A stretch of 64,000 nt of DNA from Ovoidimarina sp038744785 (lineage in GTDB: Bacteria; Pseudomonadota; Alphaproteobacteria; Rhodobacterales; Rhodobacteraceae). The stretch spans positions 62,001 through 126,000 of the forward strand of contig JBCDLX010000006.1 in the NCBI GenBank assembly GCA_038744785.1, given 5' to 3'. A program made the position numbers and the translations under genes. The notes beneath the pieces are model-generated. The model did not search any database. It was not told the DNA's origin and saw nothing but the letters and a program-made list of their open reading frames with translations. Within the stretch, counting starts at the first letter, position 1. Each line of letters starts with the position of its first letter. Below are positions 1 through 8,477 of the stretch, one piece after another.

Positions 1-224
1 CCCAGGATGGACCGGGGTGGTCCGAAGCATTGGCAAATAAAGCAACCAGCCGCTCGTATCGGAACCGCCATGCGTTTCTGGGTCAGACGATAACGCTCGT
101 CGTGGCAAAGGCTTCCTGTTCGGACGGAATGTCGGATCGCCACTACGGCCTGGAGACAGACCTTGTTCTTTCTGCGCCCGACGGCGCGGAAATGATGTCC
201 GGCTGCTGTACGCTTGAGCGATAA
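1..224 (+). CDS. C-terminal part of a COG3650-like (HslJ-neighbour) envelope protein
   Basis: An open frame runs in from the window edge (first full codon at base 3) and stops at 222-224. The visible 73 residues contain CSDGMSD, a hydrophobic strand and a closing GCC near the C-terminus, the pattern I know from COG3650-family proteins, which are usually lipoproteins of unknown function. The N-terminus is outside the window, so a signal peptide cannot be checked. An internal ATG at 30 exists, but the frame is open upstream and matches the family there too. The stop overlaps the TTG start of the next gene by 11 bases, suggesting co-transcription. Family call is from memory of the motif, moderately sure. 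Confidence 0.6.
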   Translation, partial: QDGPGWSEALANKATSRSYRNRHAFLGQTITLVVAKASCSDGMSDRHYGLETDLVLSAPDGAEMMSGCCTLER

Positions 225-1161
225 AAGCACAAAGCCCGATTTGCGCGCCGCCATGTTCGATGGCGGTGGGGATACCTTCATGGGGCTTCCGCGCCGGGAT
301 GTGGCGGATGCGTCCCCCGCAAAGGTGGCTGTTCTGGGGGCGGACACGGCGACACCTTATGCCTCTGTTGGCGCGTACTGCGCAAGGGGTGCAGATGCGA
401 TCCGCGAAGCATCGGCTGCCGATGCGGGGAACCGGGGACACGTCAATTTCGATACGGGCGATGTCGCCATTCCGGAAGGGTTTGCCGTTGATTGCGCCAA
501 CATTCCCACGGCCGAAGACCATGTAGACATGCGCAGCGCGATCTCGGCGGCAGTCACCTCCCTGTCCGCTCAAGGCGTAGTTCCTATCCTGCTTGGTGGC
601 GACGATTCCATCCCCATTCCTGTTATCGCCGCCTTGGGACCTGATCCATTGTGGATCGTGCAGATCGACGCGCATATCGACTGGCGGAGCGAGGTTGGGG
701 GCGAACGCTGGGGTTTGTCGTCAACAATGCGCCGGGCATCTGAAATGAATCACGTCGCGGGGATTATTCAGATCGGCCAGCGCGGGCTTGGCTCTGCCCG
801 TCCCGCCGACCGCGACGAAGCCGTTGCATGGGGGGCGCACCTTTATCCGGCTCGGTCCTTGATCCGCAACGATCCCCTTTCCGAACTTCCGGACCAGGCA
901 CGTGTGGCGGTTGTCTTCGATTTCGACGCGCTCGACCCTTCGATCATGCCCGCACTGATCGCGCCCACGGCCGGTGGGCTGGATTACTGGCAGGTTGTGA
1001 CGCTGTTCGAACGAATCGCGGCCCGGGCCAATATCGAGGCGATCACGATGTGCGAGTTCATGGCATCGCGCGATCGGGACCGTGTAGGCGCGACGCTTGG
1101 TGCGCAACTTCTGACGACTTGGATTGGCGTTCTTGCAGCTAAAGAGCGACACGAAGCGTAA
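214..1161 (+). CDS. Agmatinase/arginase family ureohydrolase
   Basis: A 315-residue protein with the manganese-binding landmarks of ureohydrolases: GGDDS (about residue 127), DAHID (about 151) and DFDALDPS (about 233). Family members hydrolyse a guanidino group to urea plus an amine (agmatine, guanidinobutyrate, guanidinopropionate or arginine); the substrate cannot be read from sequence. The first motif is normally GGDHS; here the metal-ligand histidine position is aspartate. The TTG at 214 overlaps the preceding stop; an ATG at 253 is an alternative start and would remove 13 residues. Its 3' end overlaps the convergent alkB gene by 23 bases. Confidence 0.85.
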   Translation: MSDKSTKPDLRAAMFDGGGDTFMGLPRRDVADASPAKVAVLGADTATPYASVGAYCARGADAIREASAADAGNRGHVNFDTGDVAIPEGFAVDCANIPTAEDHVDMRSAISAAVTSLSAQGVVPILLGGDDSIPIPVIAALGPDPLWIVQIDAHIDWRSEVGGERWGLSSTMRRASEMNHVAGIIQIGQRGLGSARPADRDEAVAWGAHLYPARSLIRNDPLSELPDQARVAVVFDFDALDPSIMPALIAPTAGGLDYWQVVTLFERIAARANIEAITMCEFMASRDRDRVGATLGAQLLTTWIGVLAAKERHEA

Positions 1162-1780
1162 GATTGATCCTGCCGCCATTGGGCAGAAGCTTTGATGTGC
1201 CGACGCGCACACGGTCAATTCCATGGAACGCGCGTCGCGCTGCACCCGCCATTACAATGACATCACCGGATTTGACCCAATGGCTGGCGGTCGGACCGCC
1301 GCGTGTTTGCCCGCCGATCCTGAACAGCGCGTCATCTCCAAGCGAAACCGAAACCACCGGCCAGTCGAACGAGGCTTCATCCGCATCCTGATGCATGCCC
1401 ATACGCGCATCGCCATCATAGAAGTTTACAAGGCAGCTATCGGGCAAGCGTGCCACGCCGGACACCGCGCGCCATATGTCGAGCGCTCCCCTGGGGATCG
1501 GAGGCCAAGCGGCACCAGACGGATGGGTCGGGTCGTAGCGGTACCCGGATCGGTCCGAAATCCAGCCCACCTGCCCGGCTGATGTCATGCGCACTGACAA
1601 CTTGCGGCCCGTCCGCGTTTCGGGACGAATGAACGGTGCGCGGGATGCAATCGCCCGAACATCCGCGACAAGTACCGCCTGAGCGTCGCTGCCAAGAAAC
1701 CCGGGATAGAGCCGCGCAGCACCAAGCGGCAGGGCCTGCGGAGCGGATTCGCCGAAATTCGAGTTGGATTTTCCCGTCAC
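1139..1780 (-). CDS. alkB: AlkB-like 2-oxoglutarate/Fe(II) dioxygenase, DNA alkylation repair
   Basis: A 213-residue protein of the AlkB family, which removes 1-methyladenine and 3-methylcytosine lesions by oxidative demethylation using Fe(II) and 2-oxoglutarate. The iron facial triad is visible as His130-x-Asp132 (MHQDAD) and His186 (FHGIDR). The 2-oxoglutarate-binding arginines lie in RINLTLR (204-210). Length matches E. coli AlkB (216). The start is GTG at 1780. It is divergent from dnaK across a 157-base gap carrying the dnaK heat-shock promoter, and convergent with the ureohydrolase gene. Confidence 0.92.
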   Translation of the reverse strand: MTGKSNSNFGESAPQALPLGAARLYPGFLGSDAQAVLVADVRAIASRAPFIRPETRTGRKLSVRMTSAGQVGWISDRSGYRYDPTHPSGAAWPPIPRGALDIWRAVSGVARLPDSCLVNFYDGDARMGMHQDADEASFDWPVVSVSLGDDALFRIGGQTRGGPTASHWVKSGDVIVMAGAARRAFHGIDRVRVGTSKLLPNGGRINLTLRVAL

Positions 1781-1796
1781 AGTCCCCTTACCCCCG

Positions 1797-1828
1797 CTTG
1801 CAGCCCCATATCGCGCTCCTTATATACG
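1797..1828 (+). promoter_or_regulatory. Heat-shock (sigma-32) promoter of dnaK
   Basis: CTTG (1797-1800), an 18-base spacer and CTTATATACG (1819-1828) match every fixed position of the alphaproteobacterial heat-shock consensus CTTG-N17/18-CYTATNTNNG as I recall it. It lies 110 bases upstream of the dnaK start, leaving a long 5' leader. No CIRCE element is apparent in the leader. The match is seen in the sequence; its use by RpoH is inferred. Confidence 0.8.
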
Positions 1829-1937
1829 CCCAGAACCCGGTCGGGGTATGTCCCGGCCTGAACTCTGGGATCGGGTGGCGGTGCCTATCACGGGCCGCCT
1901 GACCCGACATCGCCGAAAAGAGAGGACAAGAAAAAGC

Positions 1938-3857
1938 ATGGCCAAAGTCATCGGTATCGACCTTGGGACCACCAACAGCTGCGTCGCCATTATGGACGGT
2001 TCGCAGCCGCGGGTCATTGAGAACGCAGAAGGCGCACGGACGACCCCGTCGATCGTTGCATTTACGGATAACGAGCGCCTTGTCGGTCAGCCGGCCAAAC
2101 GCCAGGCGGTCACCAATCCAGAAAACACGATCTTTGCCGTCAAGCGTCTGATCGGCCGCCGCGTCGATGACGCTGCCGTGACGAAGGACAAGAAGATCGT
2201 TCCCTACGAAATCGTAGATGGTGGCAATGGCGACGCGTGGGTGGAAGCGAGGGATGAAAAATATTCTCCGTCACAGATCTCTGCCTTCATCCTGCAGAAG
2301 ATGAAGGAAACCGCCGAATCCTATCTTGGCGAAACGGTTGAGCAAGCCGTCATCACGGTTCCCGCTTACTTCAACGATGCGCAGCGCCAAGCAACGAAGG
2401 ACGCGGGCAAGATCGCTGGGCTTGAAGTTCTCCGGATCATCAACGAGCCGACGGCCGCCGCGCTTGCCTACGGGCTCGACAAGAAAGAGACCCGGACAAT
2501 CGCTGTCTACGACCTTGGCGGCGGGACGTTCGATATCACCATTCTCGAAATCGACGACGGTCTGTTCGAAGTCAAATCGACCAACGGGGACACATTCCTT
2601 GGCGGTGAAGACTTCGACATGCGGATCGTGAATTACCTCGCCGACGAGTTCAAAAAAGAACATGGCGTCGACCTGACGGCCGACAAGATGGCGCTTCAGC
2701 GTCTGAAAGAGGCTGCGGAAAAAGCCAAGATCGAGCTGTCCTCGTCGTCGCAGACCGAGATCAATCAGCCGTTCATCTCGATGGACAAGAACACTGGCAC
2801 CCCGTTGCACATGGTCATGAAACTGACCCGGGCAAAGCTGGAATCGCTGGTCTCTGACCTGATCAAGGCGTCAATCAAACCCTGCCAGGCAGCGTTGAAG
2901 GACGCAGGCTTGTCCACGGGTGACATCGACGAGGTTGTTCTTGTCGGCGGGATGACCCGGATGCCGAAAGTCATCGAAGAAGTCACAAAGTTCTTTGGCA
3001 AGGAACCCCACAAGGGCGTGAACCCTGACGAGGTTGTCGCGATGGGCGCGGCGATCCAAGCCGGTGTTCTGCAAGGCGACGTGAAAGACGTTGTGTTGTT
3101 GGACGTGACACCGTTGTCGTTGGGTATCGAAACGCTGGGCGGCGTGTTTACCCGTTTGATCGACCGAAACACGACGATCCCGACAAAGAAATCGCAGATC
3201 TTTTCGACTGCCGAGGACAATCAGAACGCTGTGACGATCCGGGTCTTCCAGGGCGAGCGCGAAATGGCGGCCGACAACAAATTGCTTGGACAGTTCAACC
3301 TTGAAGAAATCCCGCCCGCACCCCGCGGCTTGCCGCAGATCGAGGTGACATTCGACATAGACGCAAACGGCATCGTTTCGGTCTCGGCTAAAGATAAAGG
3401 CACCGGGAAAGAGCAGGTCATCACGATCCAGGCTTCTGGTGGATTGTCAGACGACGAGATCGAGCAAATGGTCAAGGACGCCGAGGCGAACGCCGAAGCC
3501 GACAAGGACCGGCGCGAACTTGTCGAAGCCAAGAACCAGGCAGAAAGCCTGATCCATTCGACCGAAAAGTCGATGGAAGAGCATGGCGACAAGGTCGATC
3601 CGTCGACCATCGAAGCCATCGAATTGGCGATTGCGGCTTTGAAAGACACGCTTGAGACCGAGGATGCGGGCAAGATCAAGTCCGGCATCCAGAACGTAAC
3701 CGAAGCGGCCATGAAACTGGGCGAGGCGATCTATAAGTCTGAGCAGGAAAAAGCCGCAGGCGAACCCTCAGAGAGCGAAGAGGAGCCAGCTGGAGTTGAT
3801 GACGAAATCGTCGACGCTGATTTCGAGGATCTCGACGACGACAAGCGCGCCTCGTGA
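1938..3857 (+). CDS. dnaK: Molecular chaperone DnaK (Hsp70)
   Basis: A 639-residue Hsp70, ATP-driven chaperone working with DnaJ and GrpE in the cytoplasm. The phosphate-binding loop IDLGTTNS is at residues 7-14, the second nucleotide motif DLGGGTFD near 195, the interdomain linker region near 390, and the C-terminus has the acidic DADFED tail typical of bacterial DnaK. The ATG at 1938 is chosen because MAKVIGIDLGTT is the conserved N-terminus and a GAGAGGA ribosome site precedes it; the open frame extends 58 codons further upstream without family similarity. dnaJ follows after 73 bases containing a strong hairpin. Confidence 0.98.
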   Translation: MAKVIGIDLGTTNSCVAIMDGSQPRVIENAEGARTTPSIVAFTDNERLVGQPAKRQAVTNPENTIFAVKRLIGRRVDDAAVTKDKKIVPYEIVDGGNGDAWVEARDEKYSPSQISAFILQKMKETAESYLGETVEQAVITVPAYFNDAQRQATKDAGKIAGLEVLRIINEPTAAALAYGLDKKETRTIAVYDLGGGTFDITILEIDDGLFEVKSTNGDTFLGGEDFDMRIVNYLADEFKKEHGVDLTADKMALQRLKEAAEKAKIELSSSSQTEINQPFISMDKNTGTPLHMVMKLTRAKLESLVSDLIKASIKPCQAALKDAGLSTGDIDEVVLVGGMTRMPKVIEEVTKFFGKEPHKGVNPDEVVAMGAAIQAGVLQGDVKDVVLLDVTPLSLGIETLGGVFTRLIDRNTTIPTKKSQIFSTAEDNQNAVTIRVFQGEREMAADNKLLGQFNLEEIPPAPRGLPQIEVTFDIDANGIVSVSAKDKGTGKEQVITIQASGGLSDDEIEQMVKDAEANAEADKDRRELVEAKNQAESLIHSTEKSMEEHGDKVDPSTIEAIELAIAALKDTLETEDAGKIKSGIQNVTEAAMKLGEAIYKSEQEKAAGEPSESEEEPAGVDDEIVDADFEDLDDDKRAS

Positions 3858-3876
3858 GGCGATCCTGAACGCTGCC

Positions 3877-3904
3877 GGCCGGTCCGCGACCTCGCGGGCC
3901 GGCC
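3877..3904 (+). terminator. Hairpin between dnaK and dnaJ
   Basis: A 12-bp stem (one G-T pair) with arms at 3877-3888 and 3893-3904 closes an ACCT loop. Only TTTT follows, at 3911-3914, so it may act as a partial terminator or an mRNA-stabilising/processing structure that lowers dnaJ relative to dnaK. The structure is seen; the role is inferred. Confidence 0.55.
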
Positions 3905-3930
3905 AGCGCGTTTTAGAGAGGTAGTACATC

Positions 3931-5082
3931 ATGGCGAAGCGCGACTACTACGAGGTGCTTGGGGTCTCGAAAGGTGCCGACGCCGACGAGATCAAAAAAG
4001 CCTATCGCAGAAAAGCGAAAGAGCTTCACCCAGACCGCAACGCAGATAATCCCAACGCCGAATCGCAGTTCAAAGAGGCGAACGAAGCCTACGATATCCT
4101 GAAAGATGCCGAAAAGAAGGCGGCCTATGACCGCTTTGGCCATGCTGCGTTTGAAGGTGGAATGGGCGGCGGTGGCCGTGGCGGCGCTGGCTTCGGGCAG
4201 CAAGGCGATTTTGCAAGCGCATTCTCTGACGTCTTCGACGATCTGTTCGGTGACTTCATGGGCCAACGTGGCGGCGGGGGCCGCGGCCGGGCATCGCGTG
4301 GATCGGACCTTCGGTACAATCTGCGGGTAAGCCTGGAAGAGGCCTATCAGGGCAGCCAGAAAACGATCAGCGTTCCCACATCGGTAACCTGCGCCACATG
4401 CTCTGGCACCGGATCTGAGGCTGGAACCGAACCGGTGGTTTGCCCCACATGTTCAGGGATGGGCAAGGTCCGGGCGCAGCAAGGGTTTTTCACGGTCGAG
4501 CGGACTTGCCCCACGTGCTCTGGGCTTGGCGAGATCATTCAAAATCCGTGTAAGGCCTGTGGCGGCGCGGGACGGATCCAGAAGGATCGGTCCCTTTCGG
4601 TCAACATCCCGGCAGGTGTTGAAACTGGGACGCGTATCCGTCTGGCAGGCGAAGGCGAAGCTGGCGTGCGTGGTGGCCCCACCGGCGACCTCTATATTTT
4701 CATCGAAGTGGAAGAGCATCCCCTTTTCCAGCGCGACAGCCAGCACCTGTATTGCCGGGTCCCGGTCTCGATGACTTCTGCCGCTCTTGGCGGGGACATC
4801 GAAGTGCCGACAATTGACGGGGGGCGAAGTCGGGTGAAGGTGCCCGCCGGTAGCCAATCCGGCAAGCAGATGCGGCTGCGAGGCAAGGGTATGCCAGTGC
4901 TTCGCGGCGGTGGCGCAGGCGACATGTACTTGGAACTGGCGGTCGAAACTCCGGTCAACCTCTCGTCGCGGCAGAAAGAGCTGTTGCGAGAGTTCGACGA
5001 GATGTCGAAATCAGACACCAACCCTGAATCGTCGAGTTTCTTCTCGGCGGTGAAGAGTTTCTGGGATTCGATGAAGGGGTAA
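3931..5082 (+). CDS. dnaJ: Co-chaperone DnaJ (Hsp40)
   Basis: A 383-residue type I J-protein that stimulates DnaK ATPase and delivers substrates. The J domain has HPD at residues 33-35, followed by a glycine/phenylalanine-rich stretch (about 75-115). Four zinc-binding repeats of the CxxCxGxG type are visible: CATCSGTG, CPTCSGMG, CPTCSGLG and CKACGGAG. A C-terminal substrate-binding domain follows. AGAGAGGTAG is the ribosome site before ATG 3931. Gene order dnaK-dnaJ and full family length make this secure. Confidence 0.98.
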   Translation: MAKRDYYEVLGVSKGADADEIKKAYRRKAKELHPDRNADNPNAESQFKEANEAYDILKDAEKKAAYDRFGHAAFEGGMGGGGRGGAGFGQQGDFASAFSDVFDDLFGDFMGQRGGGGRGRASRGSDLRYNLRVSLEEAYQGSQKTISVPTSVTCATCSGTGSEAGTEPVVCPTCSGMGKVRAQQGFFTVERTCPTCSGLGEIIQNPCKACGGAGRIQKDRSLSVNIPAGVETGTRIRLAGEGEAGVRGGPTGDLYIFIEVEEHPLFQRDSQHLYCRVPVSMTSAALGGDIEVPTIDGGRSRVKVPAGSQSGKQMRLRGKGMPVLRGGGAGDMYLELAVETPVNLSSRQKELLREFDEMSKSDTNPESSSFFSAVKSFWDSMKG

Positions 5083-5156
5083 TTCCCGCCACGAGATCGG
5101 TCCCTCGGGCGCTTCTTGGGATCAAACCGGGGCCTTATCCGGACCACCCACTGTAA

Positions 5157-5182
5157 CGAGCGGCCCCTAAACGTGCCGCTCG
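5157..5182. terminator. Possible terminator hairpin at the dnaJ/sdhB convergence
   Basis: CGAGCGGC (5157-5164) and GCCGCTCG (5175-5182) form a perfect 8-bp stem around a 10-base loop. It spans the sdhB stop codon and lies between the convergent dnaJ and sdhB ends. There is no U-tract on either side, so intrinsic termination is uncertain. Confidence 0.35.
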
Positions 5183-5946
5183 ACCATCATTTTCTTGATC
5201 TCGGCAATCGCCTTCGCAGGGTTCAGCCCCTTCGGACAGGTTTTCGCGCAGTTCATGATCGTGTGGCAACGGTAGAGCTTGAACGGATCCTCTAGATCGT
5301 CCAACCGTTCACCCGTCGCTTCGTCGCGGCTGTCGATGAGCCAGCGATAGGCGTGCAACAAAGCCGCCGGTCCAAGATAGCGATCGCCGTTCCACCAATA
5401 GGACGGGCAAGACGTCGAACAGGACGCGCACATGACGCATTCGTACAGACCGTCTAGCTTCTTGCGGTCTTCAATTGATTGCTTCCACTCATGTTCGGGA
5501 CGCGAGGTCTTGGTCTCGAGCCATGGCATGATCGAGGCGTGCTGTGCGTAGAAGTGGGTAAGGTCGGGGATCAGGTCCTTAACGACGGGCATGTGCGGCA
5601 GGGGATAGATCTTCACGTTGCCCTTTATCTCGTCCATGCCATAAATGCAGGCGAGCGTGTTGATCCCGTCAATGTTCATCGCGCACGAACCACAGATGCC
5701 CTCGCGACAGGACCTGCGAAAGGTCAGGGTTGGATCGATCTCATTCTTGATCTTGATGAGCGCATCCAGAACCATCGGCCCGCATGTATCCATATCGACG
5801 AAGTAAGTGTCGACACTTGGGTTTTTCCCTGCATCCGGGTCCCAACGGTAAATTTGGAACTTGCGAACATTCCGCGCACCTTCCGGTTTCGGCCAGGTCT
5901 TGCCGATCGTAATGCGCGAGTTCTTGGGAAGTGCAAACTCAACCAT
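5167..5946 (-). CDS. sdhB: Succinate dehydrogenase iron-sulfur subunit SdhB
   Basis: A 259-residue subunit of respiratory complex II that passes electrons from the flavoprotein to ubiquinone. The [2Fe-2S] ligands lie in CREGICGSC and a later cysteine; the [4Fe-4S] site is CVMCASCSTSC; the [3Fe-4S] site is CHTIMNCAKTC. It is the last gene of the minus-strand sdhC-sdhD-sdhA-lipoprotein-sdhB operon. The start at 5946 lies 10 bases after the lipoprotein gene's stop, consistent with one transcript. Confidence 0.98.
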   Translation of the reverse strand: MVEFALPKNSRITIGKTWPKPEGARNVRKFQIYRWDPDAGKNPSVDTYFVDMDTCGPMVLDALIKIKNEIDPTLTFRRSCREGICGSCAMNIDGINTLACIYGMDEIKGNVKIYPLPHMPVVKDLIPDLTHFYAQHASIMPWLETKTSRPEHEWKQSIEDRKKLDGLYECVMCASCSTSCPSYWWNGDRYLGPAALLHAYRWLIDSRDEATGERLDDLEDPFKLYRCHTIMNCAKTCPKGLNPAKAIAEIKKMMVERHV

Positions 5947-5956
5947 CCATTGTCCC

Positions 5957-6283
5957 TCAGAAAAACCCTGTCACGCCGGCATCAAAGGCACAGATGCGTG
6001 TTTCGGACCGCCGTACGACGCTGCGAATGAACTGCGTATCCCGCCCAGAGAAGCCCTGGAGCGCGGCTTGCGCGACACGTGCCAGCTCGTCTTCAGTCAG
6101 AGTATTCAGCACGCATGTGGTAAGCGGCGTGACAGAAACGCCTGGGTACTCTTTCGCAATCACTTCGGTGACGGTTGGCCGCGCCAATTCGCGCGCCGCT
6201 TCGGCTTGCCGTTCGCCGCGCGGACCACCTTCGCCACACCCAGCGACGACCGCAAAGCCCAGGCAGGCAAGGAACACGCGCAT
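5957..6283 (-). CDS. Small predicted lipoprotein inside the sdh operon
   Basis: A 108-residue protein with a short N-terminal hydrophobic segment ending in VVAGC, a plausible lipobox with Cys16 as the lipidated residue. The mature part is polar and has two further cysteines that could form a disulfide in the periplasm. I do not recognise a domain. Its ATG shares one base with the sdhA stop (TGATG), so it is translationally coupled to sdhA and sits between sdhA and sdhB. That position suggests a role linked to complex II or its assembly, but nothing in the sequence shows that. Confidence 0.75.
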   Translation of the reverse strand: MRVFLACLGFAVVAGCGEGGPRGERQAEAARELARPTVTEVIAKEYPGVSVTPLTTCVLNTLTEDELARVAQAALQGFSGRDTQFIRSVVRRSETRICAFDAGVTGFF

Positions 6284-8085
6284 CAGTAGACCCGCGCCTT
6301 TGGTGCGATCTTCTTTAGATCGATCCCGCCTTCGTTGTGGCCAAGGAGCGGGTTCAGGTGAACCGGCCGATAGTCCAAATCAACCTTGCCGTTTACCCAG
6401 CTCAGGGTGTGCTTGCGCCACGTTTCGTCATCGCGATCCGGATAGTCTTCGTGAGCATGTGCGCCGCGGCTTTCCTTGCGCGCCTCCGCCGACACCACAG
6501 TGGCCAGAGCATTTGGCAAGAGGTTCGTAAGCTCCAACGTTTCCATTAGGTCGCTGTTCCAGATCATCGACCGGTCTGTCACTTGGATATCGTTGAGCTT
6601 TCCGGCGACGTCGTACATCTTGTCGACACCCTCAGCGAGCGTCTTGTCGGTCCGAAACACCGCCGCGTCGGATTGCATTGTCTTCTGCATCTCAAGCCGC
6701 AGTTCGGCTGTACCAACGTGGCCCTTGGCGTGGCGCAACCCATCGAAGCGGTCCAGCGCCCGTTCAATCGAGCTTGCGTTCATTTTCGGGTTCGCGGCGT
6801 CGGGATCAACGACCTCGCCCGCCTTGATTGCTGCGGCCCGGCCAAAAACTACTAGATCGATCAAGCTGTTCGATCCAAGCCGGTTCGCGCCATGCACCGA
6901 CGCGCATCCCGCTTCGCCGACAGCCATCAAGCCCGGCGCAACCCTGTCGGGGTCGTCTGATGTCGGATCCAGAACTTCGCCCCAATAGTTCGTAGGAATA
7001 CCGCCCATGTTGTAGTGGACGGTCGGCAACACCGGGATCGGCTCTTTCGTCAGGTCCACACCTGCAAAGATGCGGGCGCTTTCCGAGATACCGGGCAGCC
7101 GCTCTGCCAACGTCTCTGGCGGCAGGTGGTTCAGGTGCAGGTGGATGTGGTCGCCCCCATCACCTACACCCCGGCCTTCGCGGATCTCCATTGTCATGCA
7201 CCGGCTGACGACATCGCGAGACGCCAGATCCTTGTAGGTCGGCGCGTAGCGTTCCATGAACCGCTCGCCCTCGGAATTGGTAAGATACCCGCCCTCACCC
7301 CGGGCCCCTTCAGTGATCAAGCAGCCCGATCCGTAAATGCCGGTCGGGTGAAACTGAACAAACTCCATATCCTGCAACGGCAGACCCGCCCGCGCGACCA
7401 TTCCGCCGCCATCGCCGGTGCAAGTATGGGCAGATGTCGCACTGAAATAGGCGCGGCCATACCCGCCCGTGGCCAGTACCGTCATCTTGGCGTTAAAGAC
7501 GTGGATGGTACCGTCTTCCAACCGCCACGCCACAACGCCCTGACAGACACCGTCTTCTGACATGATTAGGTCGATCGCGAAGTACTCGATGAAGAACTCG
7601 GCATCGTTCTTCAAAGACTGTCCGTAGAGGGTATGAAGGATCGCGTGACCCGTCCGGTCGGCGGCCGCACAGGTCCGTTGTACCGGCGGGCCTTCGCCGA
7701 ACTCGGTCGTATGGCCGCCGAATGGGCGTTGATAGATCTTGCCCTCTTCGGTCCGCGAGAACGGCACACCATAGTGTTCCAGCTCGTAAACGGCCTTAGG
7801 GGCTTCGCGGGCGAGGTACTCCATCGCATCAGTATCACCCAACCAATCCGATCCCTTAACGGTGTCGTACATGTGCCACTGCCAGCTGTCGGGACCCATG
7901 TTCCCAAGGCTCGCTGCGATGCCACCCTGTGCGGCCACGGTATGGCTACGAGTCGGGAAAACCTTTGTGATGCAGGCCGTCTTCAAACCCTGTTCCGCCA
8001 TGCCGAGGGTCGCCCGCAGGCCTGACCCTCCAGCCCCGACGACGACGACGTCGTAGGTATGGGTCTGATAGTCGTATGCGGTCAT
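6283..8085 (-). CDS. sdhA: Succinate dehydrogenase flavoprotein subunit SdhA
   Basis: A 600-residue catalytic subunit of complex II that oxidises succinate to fumarate. The FAD dinucleotide fold GAGGSG is at residues 17-22, and the histidine that carries covalent FAD is His48 in SHTVAAQGG. The substrate-loop HPTGIYGSG and the C-terminal Rossmann capping region are present. The open frame runs 20 codons further upstream, but ATG 8085 is preceded by GAGGAG at the right spacing and gives the family N-terminus. Confidence 0.98.
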   Translation of the reverse strand: MTAYDYQTHTYDVVVVGAGGSGLRATLGMAEQGLKTACITKVFPTRSHTVAAQGGIAASLGNMGPDSWQWHMYDTVKGSDWLGDTDAMEYLAREAPKAVYELEHYGVPFSRTEEGKIYQRPFGGHTTEFGEGPPVQRTCAAADRTGHAILHTLYGQSLKNDAEFFIEYFAIDLIMSEDGVCQGVVAWRLEDGTIHVFNAKMTVLATGGYGRAYFSATSAHTCTGDGGGMVARAGLPLQDMEFVQFHPTGIYGSGCLITEGARGEGGYLTNSEGERFMERYAPTYKDLASRDVVSRCMTMEIREGRGVGDGGDHIHLHLNHLPPETLAERLPGISESARIFAGVDLTKEPIPVLPTVHYNMGGIPTNYWGEVLDPTSDDPDRVAPGLMAVGEAGCASVHGANRLGSNSLIDLVVFGRAAAIKAGEVVDPDAANPKMNASSIERALDRFDGLRHAKGHVGTAELRLEMQKTMQSDAAVFRTDKTLAEGVDKMYDVAGKLNDIQVTDRSMIWNSDLMETLELTNLLPNALATVVSAEARKESRGAHAHEDYPDRDDETWRKHTLSWVNGKVDLDYRPVHLNPLLGHNEGGIDLKKIAPKARVY

Positions 8086-8095
8086 TGGGTACTCC

Positions 8096-8467
8096 TCACA
8101 GCGCAAGCCGCGCGATGGCAAACAGGCCCGTCGCGGCGGCGGCATAGCTTAGACAGATCATGGAGACGATGAGAACCTGCCGGGTCAGCCCATGCGCGTA
8201 ATCCTCGATCACGGCCTGCACCCCATCTTTGAAATGCATGAACGCAACAACGATCGACAGTCCTGCGACGATCGCCGGGAAGGGACGTGCGAAATAGGCG
8301 ACGACCTCTTCATGGGTCGCGCCCAGCATCGGACCGAATGTGAATACAAAAAGGGGCATCAGGATCAGCAAAGCGACCGACGACTTCGACATCGCGATGT
8401 GGTGTTCGGTTCCCGATTTGGCAGAGCCCAGGCCAATTGCGCGCTTTCGGTCTGTCAGAAATGCCAT
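8096..8467 (-). CDS. sdhD: Succinate dehydrogenase membrane anchor SdhD
   Basis: A 123-residue protein with three hydrophobic membrane segments (about residues 28-50, 60-80 and 95-120), typical of the small complex II anchor. The motif MHFKDGVQAVIEDY holds the likely haem-b histidine. The AAGGAGG ribosome site overlaps the end of sdhC, so the two are translated from one mRNA. It lies between sdhC and sdhA as expected. Confidence 0.95.
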   Translation of the reverse strand: MAFLTDRKRAIGLGSAKSGTEHHIAMSKSSVALLILMPLFVFTFGPMLGATHEEVVAYFARPFPAIVAGLSIVVAFMHFKDGVQAVIEDYAHGLTRQVLIVSMICLSYAAAATGLFAIARLAL

Positions 8468-8477
8468 GGCTGCCTCC

